Shown: piece by piece, positions 1 to 9,320 of the stretch
Position numbering within the stretch: position 1 is the stretch's first letter
How the letters are laid out: each line of letters opens with the position of its first letter
Assembly: GCA_965242775.1 (NCBI GenBank)
Contig: CBDETI010000019.1
Span: forward strand, 75,768-139,767
Reading direction: 5' to 3'
DNA: 64,000 bases
From: JAWPMT01 sp965242775
GTDB lineage: Bacteria; Bacteroidota; Bacteroidia; Cytophagales; Cyclobacteriaceae
The notes under the pieces: model-generated
Databases searched by the model: none
What the model saw: the letters and a program-made list of their open reading frames with translations, nothing else
Told to the model about the DNA's origin: nothing
Translations under genes and position numbers: made by a program

Positions 1-511
1 CTGTCAAGTCCTGAGTACGTTTTAAGGAATTCTCGGGCCATTTCATTTGTACCCTACCTGAATTTTCCAATTCCACTCCTCGCCAAACAGGATAGGAGAA
101 CCGGGCAACTGGTAGCACGGTTTGGACATTAGTGCCAGTCAATTTCTGATACCCTTCCTTCAAATGCTCTTCTTGCATCAATGGAGCCGTTGGGTAGATG
201 CAGCAAATGTTGTCGAATCTCTCATTGTTTTCGATCAATTTTCCTTGTACCTCCACCAGGACGTCCATGGTCGTGGAATGATCTCCCGCATTTGTTGTTG
301 ATCTGAGAAAAGGCACGTCGGCCCCAAATTGACGTGCAATCGACGCAATTTCCTCGTCATCAGTACTCACCAACACTTTACTGAAAAGCTGGCTCCTGAG
401 TGCAGTTTCGACGGAATATGCGATGATTGGTTTGCCTAAAAATTCCTTTATGTTCTTTCTAGGAATCCTTTTACTCCCACCACGGGCTGGAATGATCGCC
501 AGGTTATTCAC
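1..511 (-). CDS. pseF: Pseudaminic acid cytidylyltransferase, partial
   Basis: This is the N-terminal 170 residues of a CMP-sugar synthetase; the rest lies beyond the left edge. Translating the minus strand from a GTG at 511 gives the nucleotide-binding motif IPARGGSKRIPRKN at about residues 7-20. Further on come the STDDEEIA and YPTAPL segments of the family and an RTQDL segment near the window edge, which is typical of PseF. PseF activates pseudaminic acid with CTP in the cytoplasm. The GTG overlaps the stop of the upstream aminotransferase by 8 bases, so the two are probably co-translated. The pseB-pseC-pseF order supports PseF over NeuA, although the two families are similar. Confidence 0.85.
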   Translation of the reverse strand, partial: MNNLAIIPARGGSKRIPRKNIKEFLGKPIIAYSVETALRSQLFSKVLVSTDDEEIASIARQFGADVPFLRSTTNAGDHSTTMDVLVEVQGKLIENNERFDNICCIYPTAPLMQEEHLKEGYQKLTGTNVQTVLPVARFSYPVWRGVELENSGRVQMKWPENSLKRTQDLT

Positions 512-1649
512 CGAAAAAATGTTTTATCGTCTCGATCACATAGTCCTGCTCACGGCGCTCCAACGTGGGGAACATTGGTATACTCAAGCATTTGGAATAA
601 TAGTCCTCGGCTTTGGGAAAATCCCCCTTCTTCCATCCTAAGTTCTTGTAATAAGGCAGGGTATGCACGGGAATGTAATGCACCTGAGCATATATTCCGT
701 GAGATCTCAGATGATTGTATAAGCCAAGCCTATCTTCCGCTTCGATAACGTAAAGATGGAATGCATTCAGCCGGTCTTTCGGCCTGGCCTGCCTGACGAT
801 ACCCAGGTCACTCAAACGATCATCATAGTACGCAGCAATCTCATTGCGTTTTTCCAATCCTTGATCAGCCCGGCGCAATTGGCTTAAACCTAAGGCCGCC
901 TGGAAATCTGTCAATCGATAGTTGTACCCCAACTCGTGCATTTCATAGTACCAACCCCCATGATTTTCCTGGAGCAAATCAGGATCTTTTGTTATTCCAT
1001 GGGTTCGAAGCATGGCGAGCTTTTTATAGGTGTCCGCATTTCGGGTGGTGATCATCCCACCTTCTCCCGCCGCAATATGCTTGACGGGGTGGAAGGAGAA
1101 TATACTCGCGTCCGCCAGCTTGCCGTCCCCGGCTTGCCAGCGTTGATCTCCCGCTCCCACATATGCTCCTGGCGAGTGGCATGCGTCTTCCAGGATCCAG
1201 AGTCCATACCGATCGGCTATTGCACGAAAATCTTCCAACTGACAAGGCAATCCAGTCAAATTGACCGGAATGATACCGTCATACTCCTGAGGTGCTTTCT
1301 TGATCTTATCCTCTACCTGATTTGGATCCAGTAAGTACGTTTCTCTATCTATATCTGCAAAGTCAACCAATCCTCCCTCGTAAAGTACGCTATTGGATGA
1401 TGCGGCAAATGTGATTGGTGTAGTGATCACCTTTTTCCCAGGTTTCACTCCCAGGGCCATTACCGCTAGATGTAAAGCAGCAGTACCATTGGCCACTGCC
1501 ACTGAATATTTGGAACCGATGTACTCAGAAAATTCGTCTTCAAACGCTTGAATCGCCGGCCCTTGCGTAAGGAAATCAGACCCTAGAACTCTGACAACTT
1601 CGGAAATATCTTCCTCGGTAATATGTTGTCGGCCATAAGGAATCTTCAT
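504..1649 (-). CDS. pseC: UDP-4-amino-4,6-dideoxy-N-acetyl-beta-L-altrosamine transaminase
   Basis: A 381-residue PLP-dependent aminotransferase of the DegT/DnrJ/EryC1 family. The predicted Schiff-base lysine is K190 in FSFHPVKHIAAGEGG, a context characteristic of PseC. It transfers an amino group from glutamate to C4 of the keto sugar made by PseB, the second step of CMP-pseudaminic acid synthesis. The start lies 2 bases after the stop of pseB and the end overlaps pseF. Length and motifs are normal. The specificity call rests on the motif context and on the pseB/pseF neighbours. Confidence 0.9.
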   Translation of the reverse strand: MKIPYGRQHITEEDISEVVRVLGSDFLTQGPAIQAFEDEFSEYIGSKYSVAVANGTAALHLAVMALGVKPGKKVITTPITFAASSNSVLYEGGLVDFADIDRETYLLDPNQVEDKIKKAPQEYDGIIPVNLTGLPCQLEDFRAIADRYGLWILEDACHSPGAYVGAGDQRWQAGDGKLADASIFSFHPVKHIAAGEGGMITTRNADTYKKLAMLRTHGITKDPDLLQENHGGWYYEMHELGYNYRLTDFQAALGLSQLRRADQGLEKRNEIAAYYDDRLSDLGIVRQARPKDRLNAFHLYVIEAEDRLGLYNHLRSHGIYAQVHYIPVHTLPYYKNLGWKKGDFPKAEDYYSKCLSIPMFPTLERREQDYVIETIKHFFGE

Positions 1650-1651
1650 AG

Positions 1652-2659
1652 CTACTGGAAATTAGGATCAACATGTTCCTTGATGAGGGTACGAAGTGAT
1701 TCTACCGTCTCCCACTCGTCATTTGTTCCCGAGTGGTAGCTGAACCCGGGTTCCACCTTCTTCGCTCCTGTTTTCTTTGCGAATTCTGCTATGTCCCATG
1801 GTGGAACGGAAGGAAGGATCACGTAGTATTTCCCCAGGTCATACGTATTGTAGGAATCTGATGAAGTGATCATTTCTTCGTGCATTTTCTCACCGGGCCT
1901 GATACCCACTACCGGTTTTTCGCAATCCGGCCCGATCGCGTCTGCCACATCTGTTATTCGATAACTCGGGATTTTTGGGATGAAAATCTCGCCCCCCCAG
2001 GCATGTTCCAGTGCGTGCATGACCATTTTCACACCATCTTCAAGGGAGATGTTAAACCTTGTCATCTCAGGATCGGTGATGGGTAATACGCCATTCTTTC
2101 GATTTTTGAGGAAAAACGGAATGACCGAGCCATTGGAACCCATAACATTGCCATACCTTACGACTGAAAACCTAATTGGATTCCAACCGGTGATGTTATT
2201 GGCTGCGACAAATAATTTGTCAGAAGCCAATTTGGTAGCGCCATACAGGTTAATAGGCGCACATGCTTTGTCTGTAGAAAGCGCCACCAATCTTTCTACC
2301 CCCGTTTCCAGGCTCGCATTGATGATATTTTCAGCGCCAAGAATATTGGTTTTCACACATTCCATGGGATTATACTCCGCAATCGGAACATGCTTCATGG
2401 CTGCAGCGTGGATCACAAAATCAACCTCCTTAAACGCTCTTTTCAGTCGTTCAAAATCTCGAACATCCCCAATAAAGAATCTTACCTTTTTCAGGTCTTC
2501 GGAAGCAATTTCCTGAGCCATCTGGAATTGCTTCTGCTCATCTCTTGAGAAAATAATGATCTTCTTGACCGCCGGGAAATTGCCCAGAAGATGGCTTGTC
2601 AAAGCTTTACCAAGTGATCCCGTACCCCCGGTGATAAGAATTGTTTTGTTATCCAACAT
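1652..2659 (-). CDS. pseB: UDP-N-acetylglucosamine 4,6-dehydratase (inverting)
   Basis: A 335-residue short-chain dehydrogenase/reductase of the extended class. It has the NADP-binding GGTGSLG motif at residues 11-17 and the STDK...Y...K catalytic set (D130, K131, Y139, K143) in the context TDKACAPINLYGATK. PseB dehydrates UDP-GlcNAc at C4/C6 and inverts C5, the first step towards pseudaminic acid. It lacks the N-terminal membrane segments of the WbpM-type retaining dehydratase found at 14,761-16,653, so the two enzymes probably feed different sugars. It is followed directly by pseC. Confidence 0.92.
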   Translation of the reverse strand: MLDNKTILITGGTGSLGKALTSHLLGNFPAVKKIIIFSRDEQKQFQMAQEIASEDLKKVRFFIGDVRDFERLKRAFKEVDFVIHAAAMKHVPIAEYNPMECVKTNILGAENIINASLETGVERLVALSTDKACAPINLYGATKLASDKLFVAANNITGWNPIRFSVVRYGNVMGSNGSVIPFFLKNRKNGVLPITDPEMTRFNISLEDGVKMVMHALEHAWGGEIFIPKIPSYRITDVADAIGPDCEKPVVGIRPGEKMHEEMITSSDSYNTYDLGKYYVILPSVPPWDIAEFAKKTGAKKVEPGFSYHSGTNDEWETVESLRTLIKEHVDPNFQ

Positions 2660-2670
2660 TTTTTACCGTG

Positions 2671-3975
2671 CTAATCTCTATTAATGCAATCAAATGCCTG
2701 TAGAACTTGACGAGAGATCTTTTCTGCATTTGAATCTTTGTCAAAATCTTTTACCTGACCGGCATAAGCAAAATCCGTAATGCCCTCCAAGGACATGGAC
2801 ATCAGTTTTTGATATGCATCAGACAACTGATCGAAATCAATTTTCTGATTGGCCCAGGTCTTAAACTCAAAACTATCTGAATATTGTGTAACTCCTGGAA
2901 GAAGTTGGTACCAGGCTTGCCCAAATGTCAAAACAGGCTTGCCTGCCCGAAGACCTTCCCACCCTGCTGTTCCGGTTATCAGTGCTATTCCTTTTGAATT
3001 AAGGATCAGTTCGGAAGTTGGAAAAGTATGGTCCGCCAAAAGTGCGCCGGTAGCAGTCAGTCTTTTGAAAAATAAGCCGGAACGCTGAACTTCCGTCTGC
3101 TTCGGATTCTCTTTGACAATGATCTTCCACTCTGGTGGTAGGTGGTTGGCAAGTCGCTCAATGGCCAGGACCTGATCGTTGTAAAGCCCTCCAAGGGCGC
3201 TGGTGGTCAGTTCCGGTTGTAGCGCTAGGGGAAAGTAAATGTAATTGGCTGGGAAGGTGTCCCCTTGTCGGAAGTTGATACCTTTCAACCAACTGTTGAT
3301 ATAGTCTCTCTTTCTTTTATACTGATAACCTTCCCTAAAAAATGGTTCCCACTTCCTTCGAAAGAGGTGTTTTAAAAATTGCTTAGGGGTATTCTTATAA
3401 ATCAAAGGTTTGGTACCTGCCATATAGAACCACTGATCGCCTTCATATTTCGTCAGGGATCGGTTGAAGGGTGAATTGATTTTTACGGTCTCGAACGTTC
3501 CAAAATCAGAAATCTTTGAGCAAGCAAAGAAACGCCCCTGAATGATCGACTGATAACAAAGGACCTTCTTAATTCCATAAAAATCAGCAATCAAATAAAA
3601 CAGATAATCAGGTCCTTCGTGCGGAATGTTAGCAAATAAGATGTGGCTTATTTCGTGCTTTTTGACAGTCCTTATGCAATGATTGAAGACCAGCCGAAAT
3701 ACATCTATGTAGTCGTGGAAAGCGAACCTGTTATCCTTATAGTGTCTTGAATAAAGATCGATGAATTTGGACAGGCCTTGGTGATAACAATATTCGTAGC
3801 ATGGTTCATCCTCAACCACCTCGGCGCTAACCTGCGCATTAAAATAGGAGAAAATGGATTCTGATTCAGGATGATTCGCCACCCAGTGGAGGTGATTGAT
3901 CTCCTTGGAAGTCTTAAGATGATTGACAATCTCAAGACCGATGTTCTTATCAAAACCCCAAACCAGCAGATTCAT
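2671..3975 (-). CDS. Capsule polysaccharide biosynthesis-type transferase
   Basis: A 434-residue soluble protein. Its C-terminal part, near residues 345-375, contains TGTAGWEGLRAGKPVLTFG followed by AWYQLLPGV. This combination is characteristic of the capsule-synthesis/Kdo-transferase-like glycosyltransferase family (KpsS/KpsC-like). The N-terminal half has no motif I recognise. It lies between the ABC exporter and the pse genes, so a role in adding or linking pseudaminic acid or another acidic sugar is plausible. That role is inferred from position only. It starts 4 bases after the wzt stop. Confidence 0.65.
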   Translation of the reverse strand: MNLLVWGFDKNIGLEIVNHLKTSKEINHLHWVANHPESESIFSYFNAQVSAEVVEDEPCYEYCYHQGLSKFIDLYSRHYKDNRFAFHDYIDVFRLVFNHCIRTVKKHEISHILFANIPHEGPDYLFYLIADFYGIKKVLCYQSIIQGRFFACSKISDFGTFETVKINSPFNRSLTKYEGDQWFYMAGTKPLIYKNTPKQFLKHLFRRKWEPFFREGYQYKRKRDYINSWLKGINFRQGDTFPANYIYFPLALQPELTTSALGGLYNDQVLAIERLANHLPPEWKIIVKENPKQTEVQRSGLFFKRLTATGALLADHTFPTSELILNSKGIALITGTAGWEGLRAGKPVLTFGQAWYQLLPGVTQYSDSFEFKTWANQKIDFDQLSDAYQKLMSMSLEGITDFAYAGQVKDFDKDSNAEKISRQVLQAFDCINRD

Positions 3976-3979
3976 GACC

Positions 3980-5254
3980 CTAATCTAAGTTCATCGTAGC
4001 CTCAAAGCGAGTGATTCCTGCATTTCCTTCCGGATAGGCGTTATTTTGGTTTGAGTGCTTCGAAACTAAAAAATGACCAATATCAACATGCCACCAGACA
4101 TCCACCCCTTTTTCTTTTGCCCCAAGGTGGAGATTATAACTGCCATGCCTTAGGTGATTCTTCACTTTGAAATGAATGGTATGAATCCCCTTTTCGATTT
4201 TGAATTCGCGATCTCTATTGTTAACCGTGCCAATATTTACATTTGACTGGTTGGTGATGGTGAATCCCAGAAACAACTTTTCAAGGTCTTGAGTAACTTC
4301 AAAAGTCAGTTTCAACTCTAGTTCTTCATCCCATGACACGATATTCGTATCCGGCAGCGCATTGGTAAACTCTAGTTCCAGCATGCGCACCAGGCCCTGA
4401 TAATAGCTGGCAGACTCATTCAGTTTTTCCAGGGATAGTTTGTTGGTAGTTGTCTCCTCTTTATCGCTGAGGTATTTCGATATAACATCCGGGGTAGTGC
4501 CAGTTGAATGGATCAGACCCTGCTTGAGTAGAATACTATTTTCGCATAAACTAAGGATCGACTCCATGTTGTGACTCACGAACAAAATCGTGCGGCCCTG
4601 GCCTGTACTGATTTCGTTCATTTTTCCCATACACTTCTTTTGGAAGTCAGCATCACCTACAGCAAGCACTTCATCTACGATCAGAATTTGCGACTCCAAA
4701 TGGGCCGCCACGGCAAAGGCCAGCCTCACATACATCCCTGAAGAGTATCGCTTCACCGGTGTATCTACATACCTGGCTACTCCGGCGAACTCTACAATTT
4801 CGTCAAATCGTTGTTTGATCTCCGCCTTTCGCATTCCCAAAATAGCACCATTCAGGAATATATTTTCCCTCCCTGTCAGTTCAGGATGAAAACCAGTACC
4901 CACCTCTAGCAAGGAGGCCACGCGCCCTTTCAAAAAGACATTGCCTGTTGTAGGTGCAGTAACTCGGCTCAGAATTTTTAACAGCGTGCTTTTTCCAGCG
5001 CCGTTTCTTCCGATAATACCAATTGCCTCACCTTGTTTTACTTCAAAATTGATATCCTGTAGACTCCAGACCCTATTGGTGTCACCCTTCTTTGTGCGAT
5101 CATTTTGCTCTCCGATTCTGAGATAGGGGTCTTCTTTTCCGCGAAGCTGCGCCCACCATCGATGCAAATCCTCGGAGATGGCTCCGGTATTATATTGCCC
5201 CAGGCGGTAAGCCTTAGACAAGTTCTCAACTTTTATGGCCAGCGACTCGCTCAT
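3980..5254 (-). CDS. wzt: ABC transporter ATP-binding protein for polysaccharide export, with C-terminal carbohydrate-binding domain
   Basis: A 424-residue ATPase. The Walker A motif GRNGAGKST is at about residues 82-90, the signature YSSGM at 170-174 and Walker B ILIVDE at 190-195. Simple Wzt/KpsT proteins have about 220-260 residues. Here about 150 extra residues form a beta-rich tail (about 290-424) like the Wzt C-terminal domain, which in characterised systems recognises a modified chain end. It partners with the permease encoded just upstream, whose end overlaps this start by 4 bases. The pair would export a finished, lipid-linked chain across the inner membrane. Confidence 0.93.
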   Translation of the reverse strand: MSESLAIKVENLSKAYRLGQYNTGAISEDLHRWWAQLRGKEDPYLRIGEQNDRTKKGDTNRVWSLQDINFEVKQGEAIGIIGRNGAGKSTLLKILSRVTAPTTGNVFLKGRVASLLEVGTGFHPELTGRENIFLNGAILGMRKAEIKQRFDEIVEFAGVARYVDTPVKRYSSGMYVRLAFAVAAHLESQILIVDEVLAVGDADFQKKCMGKMNEISTGQGRTILFVSHNMESILSLCENSILLKQGLIHSTGTTPDVISKYLSDKEETTTNKLSLEKLNESASYYQGLVRMLELEFTNALPDTNIVSWDEELELKLTFEVTQDLEKLFLGFTITNQSNVNIGTVNNRDREFKIEKGIHTIHFKVKNHLRHGSYNLHLGAKEKGVDVWWHVDIGHFLVSKHSNQNNAYPEGNAGITRFEATMNLD

Positions 5255-6102
5255 ATGGTGTCCACGAAGCTTTTTTCTGCTTTGTTAAATATCAGGAAAC
5301 CTACCAGAAAGATGACCACAGTGATCAACAATGTCCTTAGCAGAATGAACTCATCGAAGGTTCCTTCATTATAAAGGGCTTTTCTTAAGCCTTCGAAAAT
5401 ATAGGAAACAGGATTCAAGCCAATCAGTCGGCCAGGTCTACCTGTTAGGCTACTCATCGGATACACCACAGGTGCCGCATACATGATCAGCTGCACGCCG
5501 AAGGTGAGAAACATGACCAGATCCCTGTACTTGGTAGTCAATGCGGAGATCATCATCCCAAATCCCATCCCCTGCATGGCCAGCATGATCACAAGTATTG
5601 GGAAATAGAGAATATGATAAGTCACTTCCCATTGAAACCCTTGAAATACGTAGTAGACCGAAATGATCATCAGTAATGAGAACTGAATCCCCAACCTGAA
5701 GAGGTTCGAAAACACCAGGCTTAATGGCATGATCACCCTCGGGAAATATACCTTGCCGAAAATGCTGACGTTGGTCCGCAAGACGGTTGATGTTTTGAGA
5801 AGTGTCTGAGAAAAATATGTCCAGAAAGTAATTCCAACCAAATAGAAAAGTGGCTGTGGAAGGCCGTCAGTTGACAGCCCCGCCAGTGTCCCGAAGACGA
5901 ATACATAGACCGCCATTGTAAACAGCGGCTGAATAAAGAACCACACCGGACCGAGGATTGTCTGCTTGTAAAACGCCAGGATATCGCGCTTTACCAACAG
6001 AAATAGTAAGTCACGGTATTTCCATATCTCCTTCAAGTCGACGCTCAGAAACCTCGACTTGGATTTGATAACTAAGTCCCACTCCTGATTTTCGTTCGTC
6101 AT
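5251..6102 (-). CDS. wzm: ABC transporter permease for polysaccharide export
   Basis: A 283-residue integral membrane protein of the ABC-2 family. It has about six hydrophobic segments, and the PVWFFIQPLFTMAVYVFVFG region near residues 51-70 is typical of Wzm/KpsM/TagG permeases. It forms the membrane channel of the exporter with Wzt. It overlaps gmd upstream and wzt downstream by 4 bases each, which implies translational coupling. Confidence 0.92.
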   Translation of the reverse strand: MTNENQEWDLVIKSKSRFLSVDLKEIWKYRDLLFLLVKRDILAFYKQTILGPVWFFIQPLFTMAVYVFVFGTLAGLSTDGLPQPLFYLVGITFWTYFSQTLLKTSTVLRTNVSIFGKVYFPRVIMPLSLVFSNLFRLGIQFSLLMIISVYYVFQGFQWEVTYHILYFPILVIMLAMQGMGFGMMISALTTKYRDLVMFLTFGVQLIMYAAPVVYPMSSLTGRPGRLIGLNPVSYIFEGLRKALYNEGTFDEFILLRTLLITVVIFLVGFLIFNKAEKSFVDTI

Positions 6103-7244
6103 TCTGCTTGATGCAAAATATCAAATCCGGATTCTCGAAGTTTCAAGTCTTTTTTGAACAGATCCAAATCAGATATAACCATTTCCTTAATTAGGCCGTC
6201 CAGATCATAGCTTGGCGTCCAGCCTAAGTCTTTTTTAGCTTTGCTCGGATCACCCATCAATAAATCGACTTCTGTCGGCCGGTAATATTTGGGGTCAACT
6301 TTTATGATCACCTTCCCTGATTCTGGTTTGGGCAATTCACTGCCGACCAATCGCTCAAACACCGATGTATCTACATCTGAAATTTTACCGATTTCTTCCG
6401 CACCACTTCCTTCAAAGGCTATTTTGATTCCCATTCTTTCATAGGTTTTCAGAATGAAGTCCCTGATTTTGGTTGTCACACCTGTTGCCAACACATAATC
6501 TTTGGCCTCTTCCTGCTGCAGCATGAGGTACATTCCACGGACATAGTCCTTTGCGTGACCCCAGTCTCGTTTTGCTTCAAGGTTGCCAATGTGCATGACA
6601 TCCTGCAAGCCCATAGCAATTTTCGCGGCCGCCCGGGTGATTTTCCTTGTAACGAACGTTTCACCTCTAAGCGGAGACTCGTGGTTGAACAAAATCCCAT
6701 TGCAAGCGTACATGTTGTAAGCTTCCCGGTAATTAACAGTGATCCAGTAGGCATATAATTTAGCCACTGCATATGGAGATCGAGGGTAGAAAGGCGTAGT
6801 TTCTGATTGAGGAACTGCCTGAACCAACCCATAAAGTTCTGAAGTGGATGCCTGGTAAACTCTGGTTTTTTGATCCAATCCCAAAAGTCTCACTGCCTCC
6901 AAAATTCGCAGCGTGCCAATACCATCAGCATTCGCGGTATATTCAGGCGTGTCGAAACTCACTTTTACATGGCTCATGGCTGCGAGATTATAAATCTCGT
7001 CTGGCTCTACTTCCTGAATGATCCGGGTCAAATTCATGGAGTCCGTCATGTCTCCATAATGCAGTATAAATCGTGGATTCTCTACATGAGGATCCTGATA
7101 CAAGTGGTCAATACGGTCTGTATTAAATAGTGAGGCACGTCTTTTTATACCATGAACCGTGTAGCCTTTTTCTAACAGGAGTTCGGACAAATAGGCTCCA
7201 TCCTGACCTGTTACTCCGGTTATGAGTGCAACCTTATTTTTCAT
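6099..7244 (-). CDS. gmd: GDP-mannose 4,6-dehydratase
   Basis: A 381-residue extended SDR with the NADP-binding motif GVTGQDG at residues 10-16, the STSELYG segment at 133-139 and the Y158xxxK162 pair. These are diagnostic of Gmd, which makes GDP-4-keto-6-deoxymannose from GDP-mannose. The next enzyme, Fcl, is encoded immediately upstream and overlaps by 11 bases, so GDP-L-fucose is the expected product. Length is normal for the family. Confidence 0.95.
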   Translation of the reverse strand: MKNKVALITGVTGQDGAYLSELLLEKGYTVHGIKRRASLFNTDRIDHLYQDPHVENPRFILHYGDMTDSMNLTRIIQEVEPDEIYNLAAMSHVKVSFDTPEYTANADGIGTLRILEAVRLLGLDQKTRVYQASTSELYGLVQAVPQSETTPFYPRSPYAVAKLYAYWITVNYREAYNMYACNGILFNHESPLRGETFVTRKITRAAAKIAMGLQDVMHIGNLEAKRDWGHAKDYVRGMYLMLQQEEAKDYVLATGVTTKIRDFILKTYERMGIKIAFEGSGAEEIGKISDVDTSVFERLVGSELPKPESGKVIIKVDPKYYRPTEVDLLMGDPSKAKKDLGWTPSYDLDGLIKEMVISDLDLFKKDLKLRESGFDILHQAE

Positions 7245-8163
7245 TTTCTAGAAAGTCTTGATACGCCAACCCAATTCCTTTTCTGAGCTCAATTTTTGAT
7301 CTCCAGCCCATCTCTTTGAGCTTTGAAACATCCATCAATTTCCGCATGGTTCCATTTGGCCTGGAAGTGTCCCAGCGGATTGATCCTTCATATCCGACAA
7401 CCTCCATAACAACTTGACTCAACTCCTTAATCGTAAGATCTTCGCCTGATCCAATGTTGATGAATGTCAAATCTGAATAATTGTTCATCAGAAATACACA
7501 AGCGTCGGCTAGGTCATCTGCAAATAAAAACTCACGCCTCGGTGACCCATCTCCCCATAAAACAACTTCTTTGTTTCCGGATACTTTAGCCTCATGAAAC
7601 TTCCTGATCATGGCTGGAAGCACATGGGAATTTTCCAAGTCGTAATTATCTCTGTATCCGTAGAGGTTGGTTGGCATTACGGAGATGAAGTCGTCCCCAT
7701 ATTGCAACCGGTAATTTTCGCACAATTTAATACCTGCAATTTTTGCTACCGCGTAGGGTTCATTGGTATGTTCCAGAGGACCTGTCAACAGGTATTCCTC
7801 TTTCAAGGGTTGTGCCGCCAATTTTGGAAAAATGCACGATGACCCAAGAAACATTAGCTTTTTCACACCAATCTCATGCGCTGCGTGAATCACATTGGAT
7901 TGGATCATGAGGTTTTCGTACAGAAAATCCGCACGATAGACATTGTTGGCGTTAATGCCACCCACTTTTGCAGCGGCCAGAAAAACATAGGAAGGCTTTT
8001 CTCGCTCAAACATCTCTCGTACCGCTTCCTGATTTTTGAGATCCAGCTCGGACGAGGAATAACCGATAAGATTCTCGAATCCTTGTTTCTTAAGAGCCCG
8101 CCATATCGCTGAGCCAACCATCCCATTGTGGCCAGCGATATAGATCTTATCCGCCTTGATCAT
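7234..8163 (-). CDS. fcl: GDP-L-fucose synthase
   Basis: A 309-residue SDR. It has the dinucleotide motif GHNGMVG at residues 11-17, the SSCIFPK segment that carries the catalytic Ser and Cys (C110), and Y137xxxK141. It performs the epimerisation and reduction that turn GDP-4-keto-6-deoxymannose into GDP-L-fucose. The start overlaps the end of the Wzz-like gene by 17 bases and the end overlaps gmd by 11. Confidence 0.95.
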   Translation of the reverse strand: MIKADKIYIAGHNGMVGSAIWRALKKQGFENLIGYSSSELDLKNQEAVREMFEREKPSYVFLAAAKVGGINANNVYRADFLYENLMIQSNVIHAAHEIGVKKLMFLGSSCIFPKLAAQPLKEEYLLTGPLEHTNEPYAVAKIAGIKLCENYRLQYGDDFISVMPTNLYGYRDNYDLENSHVLPAMIRKFHEAKVSGNKEVVLWGDGSPRREFLFADDLADACVFLMNNYSDLTFINIGSGEDLTIKELSQVVMEVVGYEGSIRWDTSRPNGTMRKLMDVSKLKEMGWRSKIELRKGIGLAYQDFLENEK

Positions 8164-9316
8164 CCTTCTTCAGTAAGCCCAAAACAATTACCCCACAAAC
8201 CCAAAAGAAACCCAAGAAGAACCCAATGAAAATAAAGCCTAACAAAGTTAAGTGGTATTCAGGGCGGTCTCGCTGATTCGGTATCACAGTAGGTTCGAAA
8301 ACGGAATATACAGGTGTTTTTTCCTGCAGGGCAATCTTGGCCTGCTCCAGTTGCGTAGCCAAGCCTCTGTAAACAGAAGTAGTAATTTGCAATTCCTGCT
8401 TTAATTGCTCTTCCCGGGCCTTCACCCGCGCAGAAATTACATTTTGGTTCTCGTCAAGAAATTCCGCATACACCCGCTGGGCATCCTCAAAATTACCTTT
8501 AGCAATAGCTGTTCTTTTTTCTACAAAGTCCAGATTTGTCTTCTCCTTCTTGATCTGATGGTTAACCGCAAAGTCAATCAGTTTTTCGAGGACCATTTGA
8601 GTAAGCTCTGCACTCACCTGCTTTTCGGGCATAGTAACAGCAACTACAATGAAGCCCGTTTCCTCTTCTGCTTCTACGGTGATCGCACGCCTTAGCATGC
8701 TCATTGCTCTGATCTGATGATTGGTGAGTTGAATAATGGTGGTGTCACCTCTGTACTTCTGTTGACCAAACCCTCTTTGGTTGGATCTCCGTATACCCTT
8801 TATGCCTTTAGGAATCTTTCCCCTACGTAAAGATTCGAACCATCTGTTGATTATATTCCTCTCTTCGAAACTCAGAAAGAAATCGATCAACGGGAGCTTC
8901 TTTCTATAGGTTTCGAATTCAAAGCTCTCTTCCAGCAGGTCGATCAGAAAAAGATCACTTTTTACAATGGCCGGATATAAGGAGGGATCCGTCAGACCGC
9001 CCGAGGCTTCGCCCGGCACGCTAATGCCGGCGAGGGACGCCAGCCCCGAAAATCTACCAGCTTTCTTCGACGCCACCTGGACCTCCGATATGATGGTCGT
9101 TTTCGACGTGTGGTATGTTCTTTGGGTGGCGGCTGCCACAATACCAAGAATCAGAAAGATTGCAATGAAAATATAGAATATGTATTTTCTTTCGGTGAAA
9201 AGTCTTAGGAGTAAAAACAAGGAAATCTCCTCAGAAACAAACACGGACTTGATGTCTGTTTTTGTTGTAGGCCGCTTAAAGGGTTTAATTAAATATTGTA
9301 GAATACGTTTCATCAC
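8147..9316 (-). CDS. Wzz/chain-length determinant family protein
   Basis: A 389-residue inner-membrane protein with one transmembrane segment near residues 46-66 and another near 355-380. Between them is a long periplasmic region with helical, coiled-coil-prone stretches. A proline-containing segment (TPVYSVFEPTVIPNQRDRP) before the second membrane segment is typical of polysaccharide co-polymerases. There is no cytoplasmic kinase domain. It lies directly after the large SLBB export protein, so the two probably form a trans-envelope export pair. Two adjacent Met codons at the start make the first residue uncertain by one codon. Confidence 0.85.
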   Translation of the reverse strand: MMKRILQYLIKPFKRPTTKTDIKSVFVSEEISLFLLLRLFTERKYIFYIFIAIFLILGIVAAATQRTYHTSKTTIISEVQVASKKAGRFSGLASLAGISVPGEASGGLTDPSLYPAIVKSDLFLIDLLEESFEFETYRKKLPLIDFFLSFEERNIINRWFESLRRGKIPKGIKGIRRSNQRGFGQQKYRGDTTIIQLTNHQIRAMSMLRRAITVEAEEETGFIVVAVTMPEKQVSAELTQMVLEKLIDFAVNHQIKKEKTNLDFVEKRTAIAKGNFEDAQRVYAEFLDENQNVISARVKAREEQLKQELQITTSVYRGLATQLEQAKIALQEKTPVYSVFEPTVIPNQRDRPEYHLTLLGFIFIGFFLGFFWVCGVIVLGLLKKDDQGG

Positions 9317-9320
9317 CGGA

